Below, piece by piece: positions 44,916 through 57,039 of a DNA stretch of 64,000 bases. The stretch is from Phlebopus portentosus (Eukaryota > Basidiomycota > Agaricomycetes > Boletales > Boletinellaceae): positions 1,674,001 through 1,738,000 of the forward strand of contig JAYXKI010000007.1 in NCBI GenBank assembly GCA_037892935.1, read 5' to 3'. Numbering within the stretch: the first letter of the stretch is position 1; every line of letters starts with the position of its first letter. Under the pieces are notes generated by a model. It had not been told where the DNA came from. It made no database searches and was given only the letters and a program-made list of their open reading frames with translations. Position numbers and translations under genes: made by a program.

Positions 44916-47900
44916 ATGTCTGATCCTGTCACCTCTGAGACGCTATCCACCATCACCAAGCTCAATGACAGCAATTACTCTGTCTGGAAACATGATATGC
45001 GTGCTACACTTCAAGTCAAGAAGTTGTGGCGCCTGACCTCTGGTCAGGAAGCTAAGCCTAGTGCTCCAGATGATGCTGTTCAGCTCTGGGAAGAGAAGGC
45101 TGAGCAAGCTGCTGGCCTGATCTATCAGAGAATTGAGCATAGCATACAGGTTATGGTGCAGGACTACATGGATGATCCAGTCAAGATGTGGACTGAGCTT
45201 CAGAAGATCAATGAGCAGGACAACCCAGCTGCGCACTTTAATGCTTATGATGAGTTCTTCAACATCACCAAGAAGGAAGATGAGTCCCTCACCAACCTGG
45301 TGAGCAGGGTTGAGCTGGCATTGCACAAAATCAGAAGCACTCGTTCTACCACCCTCAAGCTTGAGGAGTTTGAGAATGAGCTTGCATGTGCATGCCTAAT
45401 ACGTGCTCTTCCTGAGGACTATGCCTCCTTTCGCTCTGCAGTGCTCCTTATGAAGGAATTCAAGTGGAATAACCTTAAGGAAGCATTTGCTCAAGAGCAG
45501 CAGAACCGTCAAGAGCGCGTCCAGCTTCAGCCCCAGGCCATGTTCACATCCACCAGTAGTGCTGCTAAGCCTATCTCCTCTCAAAATGTCACTTGCACAT
45601 TCTGTGGCATTCCTAGACACACTGAGGAGAACTGCCATATGAAGCAGGCAGCTTCTAAGGATGCACATGCCAGGGCTAAGAGAAACAGGGAAGAGAAGAG
45701 GAGGAAGGGCAGGAAGGGCCAGAAGGCCCATATTGCTCAAGATGAATCTGCTGAATCTGCTGAATTTGCTGGCAATGCAAGTGCTCTTGACTTCACCAAT
45801 CCCCATTCCCCTCTTATCCCAGATGCCGGAACTGACTGGATTGCTGATACAGGTGCCACTTGCCACATGACTCCACATCGTCATTGGTTCACCAAATACT
45901 CAACAAATCACACCCCAATTCGTTTAGCCAACAACCAAGTTATTTATTCAGTTGGCATTGGCACAGTGCGCTTTCAGCCTGTAGTTAGTGGCAAACCTGG
46001 ACAGTTACTTGAATTTGAGCGTGTATTACATGTTCCTGATCTTAGAAACAATCTCCTCTCAGTCCTGTGTTTGACTCGCTCCAAATTATATATTGTCACC
46101 ATTCATCATAACAAAATGCTTTTCCATCGTCATGGATCAGTCCTGTTCACTGCAAACATCACTCCCAACAATGCAGCAACTCTCAATGGCCACATTGTCC
46201 CCACCATTGCTTATGCTGCATTTACAAGCACCTGTCCACTTGACACTACACTTTGGCACAGGCGCTTTGCACATCTTAATCATGGTGATGTGAACAGGTT
46301 GATGACTGAGGAGTTGGTCAAGGGAATGATTGTCAAGTCCAAGAGCACTCCAGATCCTATCTGTGAACCTTGCATTGCTGGCAAGCAGCACAGGTCTAAT
46401 GTCTCCAAACTTGCATCTCACAGAGCTTCTGATCTCCTTCAATTGGTTCACTCTGACGTTCATGGTCCATTGCCTGTCCAGTCTAGACATGGCTTCAAGT
46501 ATTGGATCACCTTCATTGATGATTACAGTCGCTACTGGGCTGTTCTCCCTTTGAAGAAGAAGAGTGATGCATTTGCTGCCTTCAAACAATTTAAGGCCTA
46601 TGCAGAGAATCAATTGGGAGTGAAGATCAAGGCCACTCGTGATGATAAAGGTGGAGAGTATGTGTCTAAGGAATGGGACCAGTTCTGCATCACTGCAGGC
46701 ATCCACAGGCAGCACACTATTAGAGATGAACCTCATCAAAATGGTGTTGCAGAGCGTGCCAACAGGACACTTGCAGAGGGCATCACTACTATGCTTAATG
46801 AAGCGCATCTGCCCTCTACCTTCTGGTGGGATGCAGTGGCAGCATTTGTGCATGTGCACAACCGCTCTCCCACCTCTGCTGTGTCTGCCAGTACACCCTA
46901 TGAGCTCTGGTATCAGTCAAAGCCAGATGTCTCTCACTTGCATGTATTTGGGTGCACCTCCTATGTGCTTGTGAAGAAAGATCAACACAAGCAGCTGCAG
47001 TCCCACATACAGAAATGTGTGTTCCTAGGCTACCCCTCCAATTATAAAGGCTGGCTGTTCTGGAATCCTCTTACCAGGAAGGAAGTCATCAGTGACTCTG
47101 CTCAGTTTGATGAGAGAGTGTTTCCTGGTACATCCAGAAACCCAGTTGACCTGAGGGTGAATATGCCTGCACAGACAGAAGACCTGCCAGAACAGGGGGG
47201 AGTAGAGGATGCTATTGATGTTCTGCCAGCTCCTCCTCCTCCACCTGCTCCTGCACATCCAGCAGATCCTCCTATGCCTACACCTACACCTACACCCAGT
47301 CCTCCACCCAATCCATCACCTAGTCCTCCACCACATGGTCCTTCACATCATCCTCCTTCACCACCAGCTACTCATCCTCCAAAGCGTGAACATACTACTT
47401 CACCTCTGCCATCTGAGCAGGCCTCAAAGAAACAAAGGCCTGCTTCTCTCTGGTGGCCAGATCCAATGTGGAGGCCCATTAGACGTCATACCACTGGCTG
47501 GTGGGATGTGGACTATGTTGGAAAGTGCCTTCCCAGACGTGTGCCAGGCTCTCCTATTCCACCACAGCGCTTTAACTTCAACTCAGCAGAGCCAACTGCA
47601 TCTGACACTGCACCTGACACTGCTTCTGAAACTGACTCTGCAGCACAGCCAGATGTTGTAGAGCAGCCAGAGCAGGATGTTGAGATGGACAGTGATTTAC
47701 CTGATGAACTGGACATCATGTCAGAAGAGGAGTTGCAAGCTGAAGCACTGATATTTGCTGGCTTAATGGATTTTGGTGCTAATGCAGGACTGGAGGACAT
47801 CTATCTGTCTTATGAGGATGCTCTGGAATATGCATTTCAGACATCTCATTGCGCTGAGCATGTGTTCTCTGCACAAGGTGTGCAACACATCAGTCCTGAA

Positions 47901-49458
47901 CCCTATCAGTGGAAGGACATCAAAGGACGCCCGGATGCAGACCTCTGGGAGAAGGCAGCCATGGAGGAATTTATCAGTCTGATTGAGAATGGCACATTTG
48001 AGCCAGTCAGACTGCCTCCTGGCAGAAAGCCCATTGGATGCAGATGGGTGTTCAAGCTCAAGCGCAAGGCAGATGGATCTGTGGACAGGTACAAGGCAAG
48101 GCTGGTGGCCAAGGGATTCTCACAGCAACCAGGACTTGAATCTCTCTCAAGTATTTGCTCCTACAGCCAAATGGGCTGCACTTAGAGCTATCCTGGCATT
48201 GGCTGCATTTGAAGACCTTGAGCTGTACAGTGTTGACATCTCTACTGCTTTCCTCAATGGTGAGATGGAGCATGATGTCTACATGAACCAGCCTGAAGGA
48301 TTTGAGGACTACTTTGGCCCTGGATTTGTTCTCAAGCTGATCAAGTCAATTTATGGCCTTAAGCAGGCTGGCCACCAATGGCACAAGAAGCTTGATTCAG
48401 TGATGAAGAGCATGGGCTTCAAGTTAGTGCGCTGTGATTACAGCATTTGGGTGTACAGTAGGGATGAAGTGCGCATCATTATTCCAGTCTATGTTGATGA
48501 CATGACTATTGCTGCCAAGTCTAAGCAGCAGTATGAGTCTGTCAGAGATGAGCTGGCCAAGCACTTCAAACTGTATGAACTGGGCCCAACCTCATTCCTA
48601 CTAGGAGTTCACATTGAGAGAGACCGCTCTAAGCACTCTATCAGTCTGTCACAGAGACAGTACATTATTGATGTGCTAGAGCGCTTCAGCATGAGCAACT
48701 GTGGCACTGTTACTACTCCTCTCCCTGAGCAGAAGCTCAGCAAGAACATGGCTCCCAAGACCCCTGCAGAGATTGAATACATGAAGCAAGTGCCCTACAA
48801 GCAATTGGTTGGTGCACTCATGTATCTGGCTATAGCTACAAGACCAGACATTGCATATGCAGTTGGTGTCTTAGGACGCTTCAGTTCTAACCCTGGTCCA
48901 ACTCATTGGAAGGCAGCAAAGCATTTATGTCGCTATCTGCAGGGTACCAAGGATTTCAGGCTAACCTATGCACCTGATCCTAAGTCCCCTGAGCTGTTCA
49001 CTACCTTCTGTGATGCTGACCATGGAGGAAATGAGGATAACAGACGCTCCACAAGTGGCATGATTGTCAAGATGGGAACTGGTGCTATCAGCTGGGCTAG
49101 CAAGCTACAGCCCTTTGTAACTCTATCCACCACTGAAGCAGAATACATTGCTGCTGTTAGTGCAGGACAAGAGATTATGTGGCTGAGAAATCTCTTTACA
49201 GAGTTTGGCTACAAGTTTGATGCACCTTCTTCCCTGTACATTGATAACCAGTCTGCTCTGTCTGTGGCAAACAATCCTGAGCATCATGGACGCATGAAAC
49301 ACCTAGATCTGCGCTTCTACTGGTTGAGAGATGTTGTAGAGGCTGGTCATATCAAAGTGCATTACTTGCCTACTCAGACCATGCCAGCTGACATCATGAC
49401 CAAAGCACTGAGCAGAGTGAAGGTGCAAGAGATGTGTAAGATGCTGGGGTTGAAATAA
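44916..49458 (+). CDS. Copia gag-pol polyprotein of element E, one frameshift
   Basis: This is the most complete copy: about 1,513 residues apart from one extra base in a CT-rich run near 48138-48146 (GAATCTCTCTCAAG versus GAGTTCTCTCAGG in A), which puts a stop at 48185. Zinc knuckle CTFCGIPRHTEENC is at residues 227-240, protease DTGAT at 311-315, integrase zinc site between about 448 and 486, and DDE residues near 514, 577 and 613. A Pro/Thr-rich linker follows, then RT with YVDDM and RNase H. Gag and integrase are unbroken, and the poly-G at 47197-47202 is intact, showing that the family encodes a single gag-pol frame. Confidence 0.9.
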
Positions 49459-49564
49459 GATGTGTCACAGACTATGACATATGTCACACAGAGCGGATGC
49501 GTACACATCTGTGACTTGTCACACCTTGTCACATACGTGACATACATGTGACAGAGATGTGTCA
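49458..49564. mobile_element. 87-bp insertion flanked by a 10-bp direct repeat, in element E
   Basis: AGATGTGTCA occurs at 49458-49467 and 49555-49564. The 87 bp between are absent from A, where the stop codon region runs straight into GTGTCAGATCAGG. The insert contains GATGCGTACACATC (49496-49509) and several GTCACA/TGTGAC words. A 10-bp duplication would fit a Mutator-like element, but the ends are not clear inverted repeats, so a local duplication event is also possible. Confidence 0.55.
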
Positions 49565-49577
49565 GATCAGGGGGGAG

Positions 49578-49829
49578 TGTTAGAAGTGTGATCCTGACAC
49601 TGTTATTATTCTTTATTATTCTGTTTATATTATATTCTTCTTTATATCTACTTTCCTGATCATATGATGCTTATGTAATCTTCTGTAAAAGCGGCACAGT
49701 CCATTGGTGAGTACTCTACATCTAGTGTACTCACCACTGGACTCAGGTATGTAGTTAGACTGTTAATCTACATCTAGTGTACTCACCACTGGACTCAGTA
49801 GTCCATTGCTGGACTTGTGTGATCTAACA
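49578..49829 (+). repeat. 3' LTR of element E
   Basis: 252 bp, one base different from the 5' LTR. Preceded by the GGGGGGAG purine tract. Confidence 0.95.
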
Positions 49830-51453
49830 TGTGTTCTCTGCACAAGATGTGCAACACATCAGTTCTGAACCCTATCAGTGGAAGGACATCAAAGGACGTC
49901 CTGATGCAGACCTCTGGGAGAAAGCAGCCATGGAGGAATTTATCAGTCTGATTGAGAATGGCACATTTGAACCAGTCAGACTACCTCCTGGCAGAAAGCC
50001 CATTGGATGCAGATGGGTGTTCAAGCTCAAGTGTAAGGCAGATAGATCTGTAGACAGGTACAAGGCAAGGCTGGTAGCCAAGGGCTTTTCACAGCAACCA
50101 GGTCTTGAGTTCTCTCAGGTGTTTGCTCTTACAGCCAAGTGGGCTGCACTTAGAGCCATCCTGGCATTAGCTGCATTTGAAGACCTTGAGCTGTATAGTG
50201 TTGATATCTCTACTGCTTTCCTCAATGGTGAGATGGAGCATGATGTCTACATGAACCAGCCTGAAGGATTTGAGGACTACTTTGGCCCTGGATTTGTTCT
50301 CAAGCTGATCAAGTCAATTTATGGCCTTAAGCAGGCTGGCCACCAATGGCACAAGAAGCTTGATTCAGTGATGAAGAGCACGGGCTTCAAGTTAGTGCGC
50401 TGTGATTACAGCATTTGGGTGTACAGCAGAGATGAAGTGCACATCATCATTCCAGTCTATGTTGATGACATGACCATTGCTGTAAAGTCTAAGCAGCAGT
50501 ATGAGTCTGTCAGAGATGAACTGGCCAAGCACTTTAAACTGCATGAGTTGGGCCCAACCTCATTCCTGCTAGGAGTCCATATTCAGAGAGACCGCTCCAA
50601 GCACTCTATCAGTCTGTCACAGAGACAGTATATTATTGATGTGCTAGAGCGCTTCAGCATGAGCAACTGTGGCACTGTTACTACTCCTCTTCCTGAGCAT
50701 AAGCTCAGCAAGGACATGGCTCCTAAGACCTCTGCAGAAACTGAATACATGAAGCAGGTGCCCTACAAGCAATTAGTTGATGCACTCATGTATTTAGCTA
50801 TTGCTACTAGGCCAGATATTGCCTATGCAGTTGGTGTCTTAGGACGCTTCAGTTCTAATCCTGGTCCAGCTCATTGGAAGGCAGCAAAGCATCTATGTCA
50901 CTATTTGCAAGGTACAAAGGATTTCAGGTTGACTTATGCACCTGATCCTAAGTCCTCTAAGCTGTTCACTACCTTCTGTGATGCTGACCATGGAGGAAAT
51001 GAGGATAACAGACGGTCTACAAGTGGGATAGTTGTCAAGATGGGAACTGGTGCTATCAGCTGGGCTAGCAAGTTGCAGCCCTTTGTGACTCTATCTACCA
51101 CTGAAGCAAAATACATTGCTGCTGTTAGTGCAGGACAAGAGATTATGTAGCTGAGAAATCTCTTTACAGAGTTTGGCTACAAGTTTGATGCACCCTCTTC
51201 CCTGTACATTGATAACCAGTCTGCTCTGTCTATGGCAAACAATCCTGAGCATCATGGACGCATGAAACACCTAGATCTGCACTTCTACTGGTTGAGAGAT
51301 GTTATAGAGGCTGGTCATATCAAAGTGCATTACTTGCCCACTCAGACCATGCCAGCAGACATTATGACCAAAGCACTAAGCAGAGTAAAGGTGCAGGAGA
51401 TGTGTAAGATGCTGGGATTATGTTGAAGGAAGAAGTGTCAGATCAGAGGGGAG
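49830..51453 (+). pseudogene. Copia copy C0, segment 4 (RT and RNase H)
   Basis: It continues C0 from TGTGT through RT (CRWVFKLKCKAD, YVDDM) and RNase H to the end of the polyprotein. TAG replaces TGG at about 51148-51150 in 'EIMW'. The purine tract before the 3' LTR is changed to AGAGGGGAG. These changes fit an older, immobile copy. Confidence 0.9.
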
Positions 51454-51705
51454 TGTTAGAAGTGTGATTCTGACACTCTTAGTATTTTGTAGTTTATTAT
51501 TCTGTTTATATTCTTCCTTATGTCCGCTTTCTTGATCATGTGATGCTTATGTAATCTCTTGTAAAAGTGGCACAGTCCATTGGTAAGTACTCTACATCAA
51601 GTGTACTCACCACTGGACTCAGGTATGTAGTTAGACTGCTAATATACATCAAGTATACTCACCACTGGACTCAGTAGTCCCTTGCTGGATTTGTGTGATC
51701 TAACA
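51454..51705 (+). repeat. 3' LTR of copia copy C0
   Basis: 252 bp, TGTTAG...CTAACA, closest to the LTRs of A with several extra transitions. Its 5' partner is missing because C0 is truncated at 28393. Confidence 0.9.
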
Positions 51706-51715
51706 ACTTCTAACA
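51706..51715 (-). repeat. 10-bp remnant of a minus-strand copia LTR
   Basis: ACTTCTAACA matches the terminal bases of a minus-oriented family LTR and lies between the C0 LTR and copy F. I infer that a minus-strand element or solo LTR had inserted in F and that C0 then inserted into that LTR. Confidence 0.55.
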
Positions 51716-53014
51716 GTGAGAGACATCTGGCTTTGACTGGAACCAGAGCTCATAGGGTGTACTGGCAGATACAGCAGAGGTGGGAGAGCAGTTGTGTACA
51801 TGTACAAATGCTGCCACTGCATCCCACCAGAAGCTAGAGGGCAGGTGTGCTTCATTAAGCATAGTAGTAATGCCCTCTGCAAGTGTCCTGTTAGCACGCT
51901 CTGCAACACCATTCTGATGAGGTTCATCTCTGATAGTGTGCTGTCTGTGGATACCTGCAGTAATACAGAACTGGTCCCATTCCTTAGATACATACTCTCC
52001 ACCTTTATCATCACAAGTGGCTTTGATCTTCACTCCTAACTGGTTCTCTGCATAGGCCTTAAATTGCTTAAAGGCAGCAAATGCATCACTCTTCTTCTTC
52101 AATGGGAGAACAGCCCAGTAGCGGCTGTAATCATCAATGAAGGTTGGACAGGCAATGGACTATGAACATCAGAGTAAACTAATTGGAGGAGACCAGAAGC
52201 TCTGTGAGATGCAAGTTTGGAGATATTAGATCTGTGCTGCTTGCCAGCAATGCAAGGTTCACAGATAGGATCTGGAGTGCTCTTGGATTTGACAACCATT
52301 CCCTTGACTAGCTCCTCAGTCATCAACCTGTTTACATCATCATGATTGAGATGTGCAAAGCGCCTGTGCCAAAGTATAGTGTCAAGTGGACAGGTGCTGG
52401 TGAATGCAGCATAAGCAATAGTAGGGACAATATGGCCATTGAGAGTTGCTGCATTGTAAGAGGTGATGTTTGCAGTAAAAAGAACTGTTCTATGACGATA
52501 GAAAAGCATCTTGTTATGGTGAATGGTGACAACATATGATTTGGAACGAGTCAAATACAGGACTGAGAGGAGATTGTTTCTGAGATCAGGAACATGAAGT
52601 ACATGCTCAAATTCAAGTAACTGTCCAGGTTTGCCACCAACTACAGGCTGAAAGCTCACTGTGCCAACACCAACTGAATAAATAACTTGGTTGTTGGCCA
52701 AATGAATAGGGGTGTGATTTGTTGAGTATTTGGTAAACCAAGGATGATGTGGAGTCATGTGGCAAGTGGCACCTGTGTCAGCAATCTAGTCAGTTCCTGC
52801 ATCTGGAATAAGAGGTGAATGGGGATTGGTGTAGTCAAGAGCACTTGCATTGCCAGCAAATTCAGCAGATTCAGCAGATTCATCTTGTTGAGCAACATGG
52901 GCCTTCTGACCCTTCCTGCCCTTCCTCCTCTTCTCTTCCCTGTTCTTCTTAGCCCTGACATGTGCATCCTTAGAAGCTGCCTGCTTCATATAGCAGTTCT
53001 CCTCTGTGTGCTTA

Positions 53015-53223
53015 TATTAAGAGTTGAAAACAGGTGACCAGCCAGACTAGGGATTGAACCTAGAATCTCCTGAGTATATACCAGATGCTTTCACCACTAA
53101 ACTATCTAGCCAGGTTAATCACTTTAGATTGGCATTACCAGCCCATGAGTTCAGGGTCCATATTGCTACTAAGCAGGGAATAACTCATAGTCTGAGTAAG
53201 CTGAGGATTACATAACCCTAACA
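53015..53223 (-). mobile_element. 209-bp insertion with LTR-like ends and a tRNA-like core
   Basis: It interrupts gag of copy F, with the 5-bp duplication GCTTA at 53010-53014 and 53224-53228. On the minus strand it begins TGTTAGGGTTATG and ends CTTAATA, close to the TGTTAG...CTAACA ends of copia LTRs. Its tRNA-like segment (53040-53111) lies in the 3' half rather than at the 5' end as in ordinary tRNA-derived SINEs. It could be a solo LTR or miniature LTR element of another family, or an unusual SINE. Confidence 0.55.
53040..53111 (-). ncRNA. tRNA-like sequence inside the 209-bp insertion
   Basis: 72 nt fold as a full cloverleaf: 7-bp acceptor stem with wobbles (GGCTAGA/TCTGGCT), D arm, 5-bp anticodon stem with loop TATATAC, and a perfect 5-bp T arm CTAGG/CCTAG around TTCAATC. 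It has A-box-like TAGTTTAGTGGTG and B-box-like GGTTCAATCCC pol III promoter boxes. Position 33 is A instead of the universal U, so it is unlikely to work in translation; the formal anticodon would be TAT. Confidence 0.55.
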
Positions 53224-55113
53224 GCTTAGGAATACCACAGAAGGTGCAAGTGACACCTTGAGAGGAGATAGGCTTTACAGCACTACTAGTGGATGTGAAC
53301 ATGGCCTGGGACTGAAGCTGAATGCGCTCTTGATGGTTCTGCTGCTCTTGGGCAAATGCCTCCTTAAGGTTATTCCACTTGAATTCCTTCATAAGGAGTA
53401 CTGCAGAGCAAAAGGAAGCATAGTCCTTAGGAAGAGCACGAATCAGACATGCACATGCAAGCTCATTCTCAAACTCCTCAAGTTTGAGGGTGCTAGAACA
53501 AGTGCTTCTGATCTTGTGCAGTGCTAGCTCAACCCTGCTCACCAGATTGGTGAGGGACTCATCTTCCTTCTTGATGATGTTGAAGAACTCATCATAGGCA
53601 TTAAAGCGCATAGCTGGGTTGTCCTGCTCATTGATCTTCTGAAGCTCAGTCCACATCTTGACTGGATCATCCATGTAGTCCTGCACCATAACCTGCATGC
53701 TATGCTCAATTCTCTGATAGATCAGGCCTGCAGCTTGCTCAGCCTTCTCTTTCTAGAGCTGGACAGCCTCTGCTAGAGCACTAGGCTTAGCTTCCTGACC
53801 AGAGGTCAGACGCCACAACTTCTTGACTTGAAGTGCAGCATGCATATTATGCTTCCAGACAGAGTAATTGCTGTCATTGAGCTTGGTGATAGTGGATAGC
53901 ATCTCAGAGGTGACAGGATCAGACATGATAGTTGAAATGAGGTGTGGATGAGAGTAGACAGATGATGCTTAGAAGAAATAAGCAGTAAGGGAGCAATGAG
54001 GGAGAGAGCACTAACAAATTTATGCCTGGAGGTGACAGATCAATGCCAACCAGTGCAGTCTTCTACAGTCACTGAAGTATACACAGATTTGCCACAAGAC
54101 AGTGCTGGTCTGTTAGTCTGCTAAGACCCCGCAGGCACCGCTGACTGAGAGAGGCTCTAGGCTTAAGTAGACACTCAAAGAATGACTACAACAAGCGAAC
54201 TAAGGCTGGGCAGGCAAGCTTCACAGTCTGTAGGCTAGGCTGATCCAACAACAGTGATGGAGCCACACACCAATTAACACCAGAGCTGCCAGACACAAAA
54301 TGCAGCACAGAGAGGGAACGGATGAGCAGAACGGTGCGCAAATTGGCACGCAGATAGAGGACGACGAGCGAAATTGAACGGTGCAAAGAGCATGTGGATC
54401 GGATCAGCGGATCGACAGCAATCAACAATTTCTGTCAACACAAGAAAAGCCCACAGTGCAGTTAAACTGCGGCTGCTTAAACTGAAACTTGGTGGAAGTA
54501 TGTACAGGTATGGGAGCCATATGCACACCAAAGGGCGTTTGGATCGAATGAGCGGTTGCTGAGAAAATCAAAAGTTGCTAAAATAGAGTGCAAAACAAAG
54601 ATCCTTCAATATGTCAGCAAGTTCTTGACCGATTTGGCTGAAACTTCGCAACAGAAAACGTGGAAATAGGGCAAATAGATGTGCCAACTTTCGTGAGAAA
54701 CGGATCAGCGGTTCGCCCAAAATAGACAATGCAACTTCAAAGATAGCTAAAAGTGATAGGGCTATAGCGGTGTCAAATCACAACGGATCAGGCTGAAACT
54801 CGGCAGGACAGTAGGCCTATATGGGCCAAGTAAACGTGCCAAAGGGCATTGAATATAGCTGGATGGTTGTGAGGCAATCAAGCAGCAGAGTTTTAGGGAG
54901 ATTTGGTACTGATAAAGACCAAGGAAGAAGGCAGAGGGCTCTGGGACTGTGGAAACTGCACAGAAGGGTGCAGAAGATGATGGGAACACTAGAAACACAC
55001 CAAAAGGCCAGTCCAGAACACCAAAAGCTTCTCTGACAATAGCAGTAACTCTCCAAACCTAAAAACTCAAAAATACGACAGTGCAGACAGCTAGAGCTCA
55101 AGGCTCATAACCT

Positions 55114-55311
55114 GTTAGATCACACAAATCCAGCAAGAGACCACTGAGTCCAGTGGTGAGTACACTTGATGTAGAGTACTCACCAATGGACTGTGCCACT
55201 TTTACAAAAGATTACATAAGCATTATATAATCAAGAAAGCGGACATAACAAAGAATATAAACAGAACAATAAATAAAGAATAATAACAGTGTCAGGATCA
55301 CATTTCTAACA
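55114..55311 (-). repeat. 5' LTR of copia copy F, short form
   Basis: Only 198 bp. It lacks one copy of the roughly 52-bp internal repeat present in all other LTRs of the family, probably by recombination between the repeats. The primer site complement GGCTCATAACC is at 55103-55113. Confidence 0.85.
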
Positions 55312-57039
55312 ACTACTAGAAGCACAAGAAGTCTAGAATGCAACTATTAAAGCCTAATGCCTAACAACTAAAGTCTAAAGGCTAATCCAAGCCCCATGGA
55401 GACATTACTGGCATTCCAGTACTGTCAGACTTGTACCCGAGTGTACATAGTCCTTTATAAGATATACTTTACAGTATGTTATGCTATAAGCAAGATGCGT
55501 GACTACCAAATCAAAGTCCAACATTACATGCAAGAAGCATTATATGCCAATCCACCAAATCCTATAATATCCAAGCAACATGAGGAACTCATTGTTATAA
55601 CTCAAACCTCTTGAGCTGTAGATCTGATAACTTGGAGTACTAGGATAGTATAAGCCAGAGCTGTACAACCCATGTCCAGCTTCTATAGTATAAGTAAACC
55701 TTTATTTACTAAGAAATGCGAACCAGGACACTAAGCAACTACAACTGGTACTCCAAAAAAAGATATGGCATTACATTCATAATATTCGACTTTCAGGCAA
55801 AGCATGGCTAGTCACTCGAACTCAACTACACTCACTAGCAGAACTCATACAGTTCATAGTATGCATTGAACTATACTCTATACTAACCTGACATCTCAAT
55901 ACTAATGTGTAAGTTGTACTTACACCCTTTGGACTATAAGACAAATAGTAAAGAGTCATATATTGAGCTGCCTATATTGCACCAAGAGCTACAATCTTAT
56001 CTGGTGATGGAATCGACATTATAATGGAGCACTGACAGTGGAGCCTTTTATACTGGAGTAGCACCTCTATTGTCTCAGTTAGCAACTCCATAGAATTTTA
56101 TCATAGTGAAGATATGTTGGAGCAAAGTGGCACTCAGTGGAGCAGAATGATGAAGAAAGTGATGTAATAGTGGAGCAAAGTGGAGTAGAGTGGAGAGAAG
56201 ATGAGTAAGAAATAGAATAGAAAATGAATTATCTAGAAAGCATAAATAGTGTTAAAAGTAGGCCCTCTTTCTCCTATCTTTCGATCCTCTTAACATACTG
56301 GTGATAGTGTCCTAATATGACTTACTGTGTGCTTTGTACTACTACATCTCTTGAAAATCCCAATCTGCTCTTACTCTACCTTGTCTCTAAAAGCATTTCT
56401 AACTAGGACTGTGACTAGGAAGGATAGTAAGAGGACTACATGGTACAGCTAAACATAGGTAGATAGATCACCTCTGCACAACATACTGCTGCTTAGGCAA
56501 AAGGATCAAAACTGGTAAAACCTCAGACCTACACCTCTAATATTAGATTGAAAGATCACTCACTAGTTTTAACACCACCTCTCATGGGCAAGGTTCTTGG
56601 CTAGTATTTTATTAAGATGAGGACTGTTGACCTCAAGTCCCTATTGATGCTACTAGTTTTAAGATTAGCAAATCTATTCTCTAGGACAAGTGTACATTCT
56701 GGAGAACAAACCTAATTCACTTAAACCAAACATCTATTATCATAACCCTTTTACTAATGAAGTGTACCTAATAGCAAAGGCATCTAGTAGCTCTGCAGTT
56801 GGGAGTACACAAATAATAACAACCAAGATAGCAACGGTACTATCTACTACTACTATATTCAATGAGAAAGGAATGGCTTGGTCTACCATACTTTATAATA
56901 ATGTCTGAAGCTATAGGTAAGAAACATGATTAATGAACTATCTAGAGAACTTAAGAGGAAGACGTAATAATCAAAGAATGAGTAACCAAATAAATAACTG
57001 AACAAGATCAGGATCGCACCTCGATAGCAAACTGAATTA
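55312..57039. other. Decayed repeat DNA, no clear gene
   Basis: Short frames only (for example 55396-55614, + strand). Composition matches the gypsy element downstream, and the region may hold its 5' LTR and leader. I could not match it to sequence after the chromodomain, so the boundary is unknown. Imperfect GTGGAGCAAAGTGGAG words repeat at 56110-56200. Confidence 0.35.

Larger units (their letters stand above)
43478..49829 (+). mobile_element. Full-length Ty1/copia retrotransposon, element E
   Basis: LTRs 43478-43729 and 49578-49829 (252 bp) differ at one position (GTGGTCC versus GTAGTCC). Target duplication TGTGT is at 43473-43477 and 49830-49834. The LTRs differ from those of A and D at many sites, so E is a distinct subfamily. 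It also carries an extra 87-bp insertion before the purine tract. Confidence 0.95.
51716..53926 (-). pseudogene. Copia copy F gag to integrase, broken
   Basis: Gag starts at ATG 53926 and the sequence is followable through zinc knuckle, protease and integrase to SKPDVSH at 51716, where it stops. RT, RNase H and the 3' LTR are absent from the window. Lesions: TAG for TGG near 53755, several other transition stops, a deletion of about 30 bp near 52145 (inside the integrase core after FIDDYSRYW) and a 209-bp insertion at 53015-53223. It is the most decayed copia copy here. Confidence 0.85.

Noticed and set aside
46137..46859. 240-codon minus-strand frame opposite the copia integrase
   Set aside because: It is a shadow of the gag-pol frame of element E, and the equivalent frames in the other copies are broken.
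53040..53111. Functional tRNA gene
   Set aside because: The anticodon loop lacks U33, several stem pairs are wobble, and the sequence lies inside a mobile insertion.
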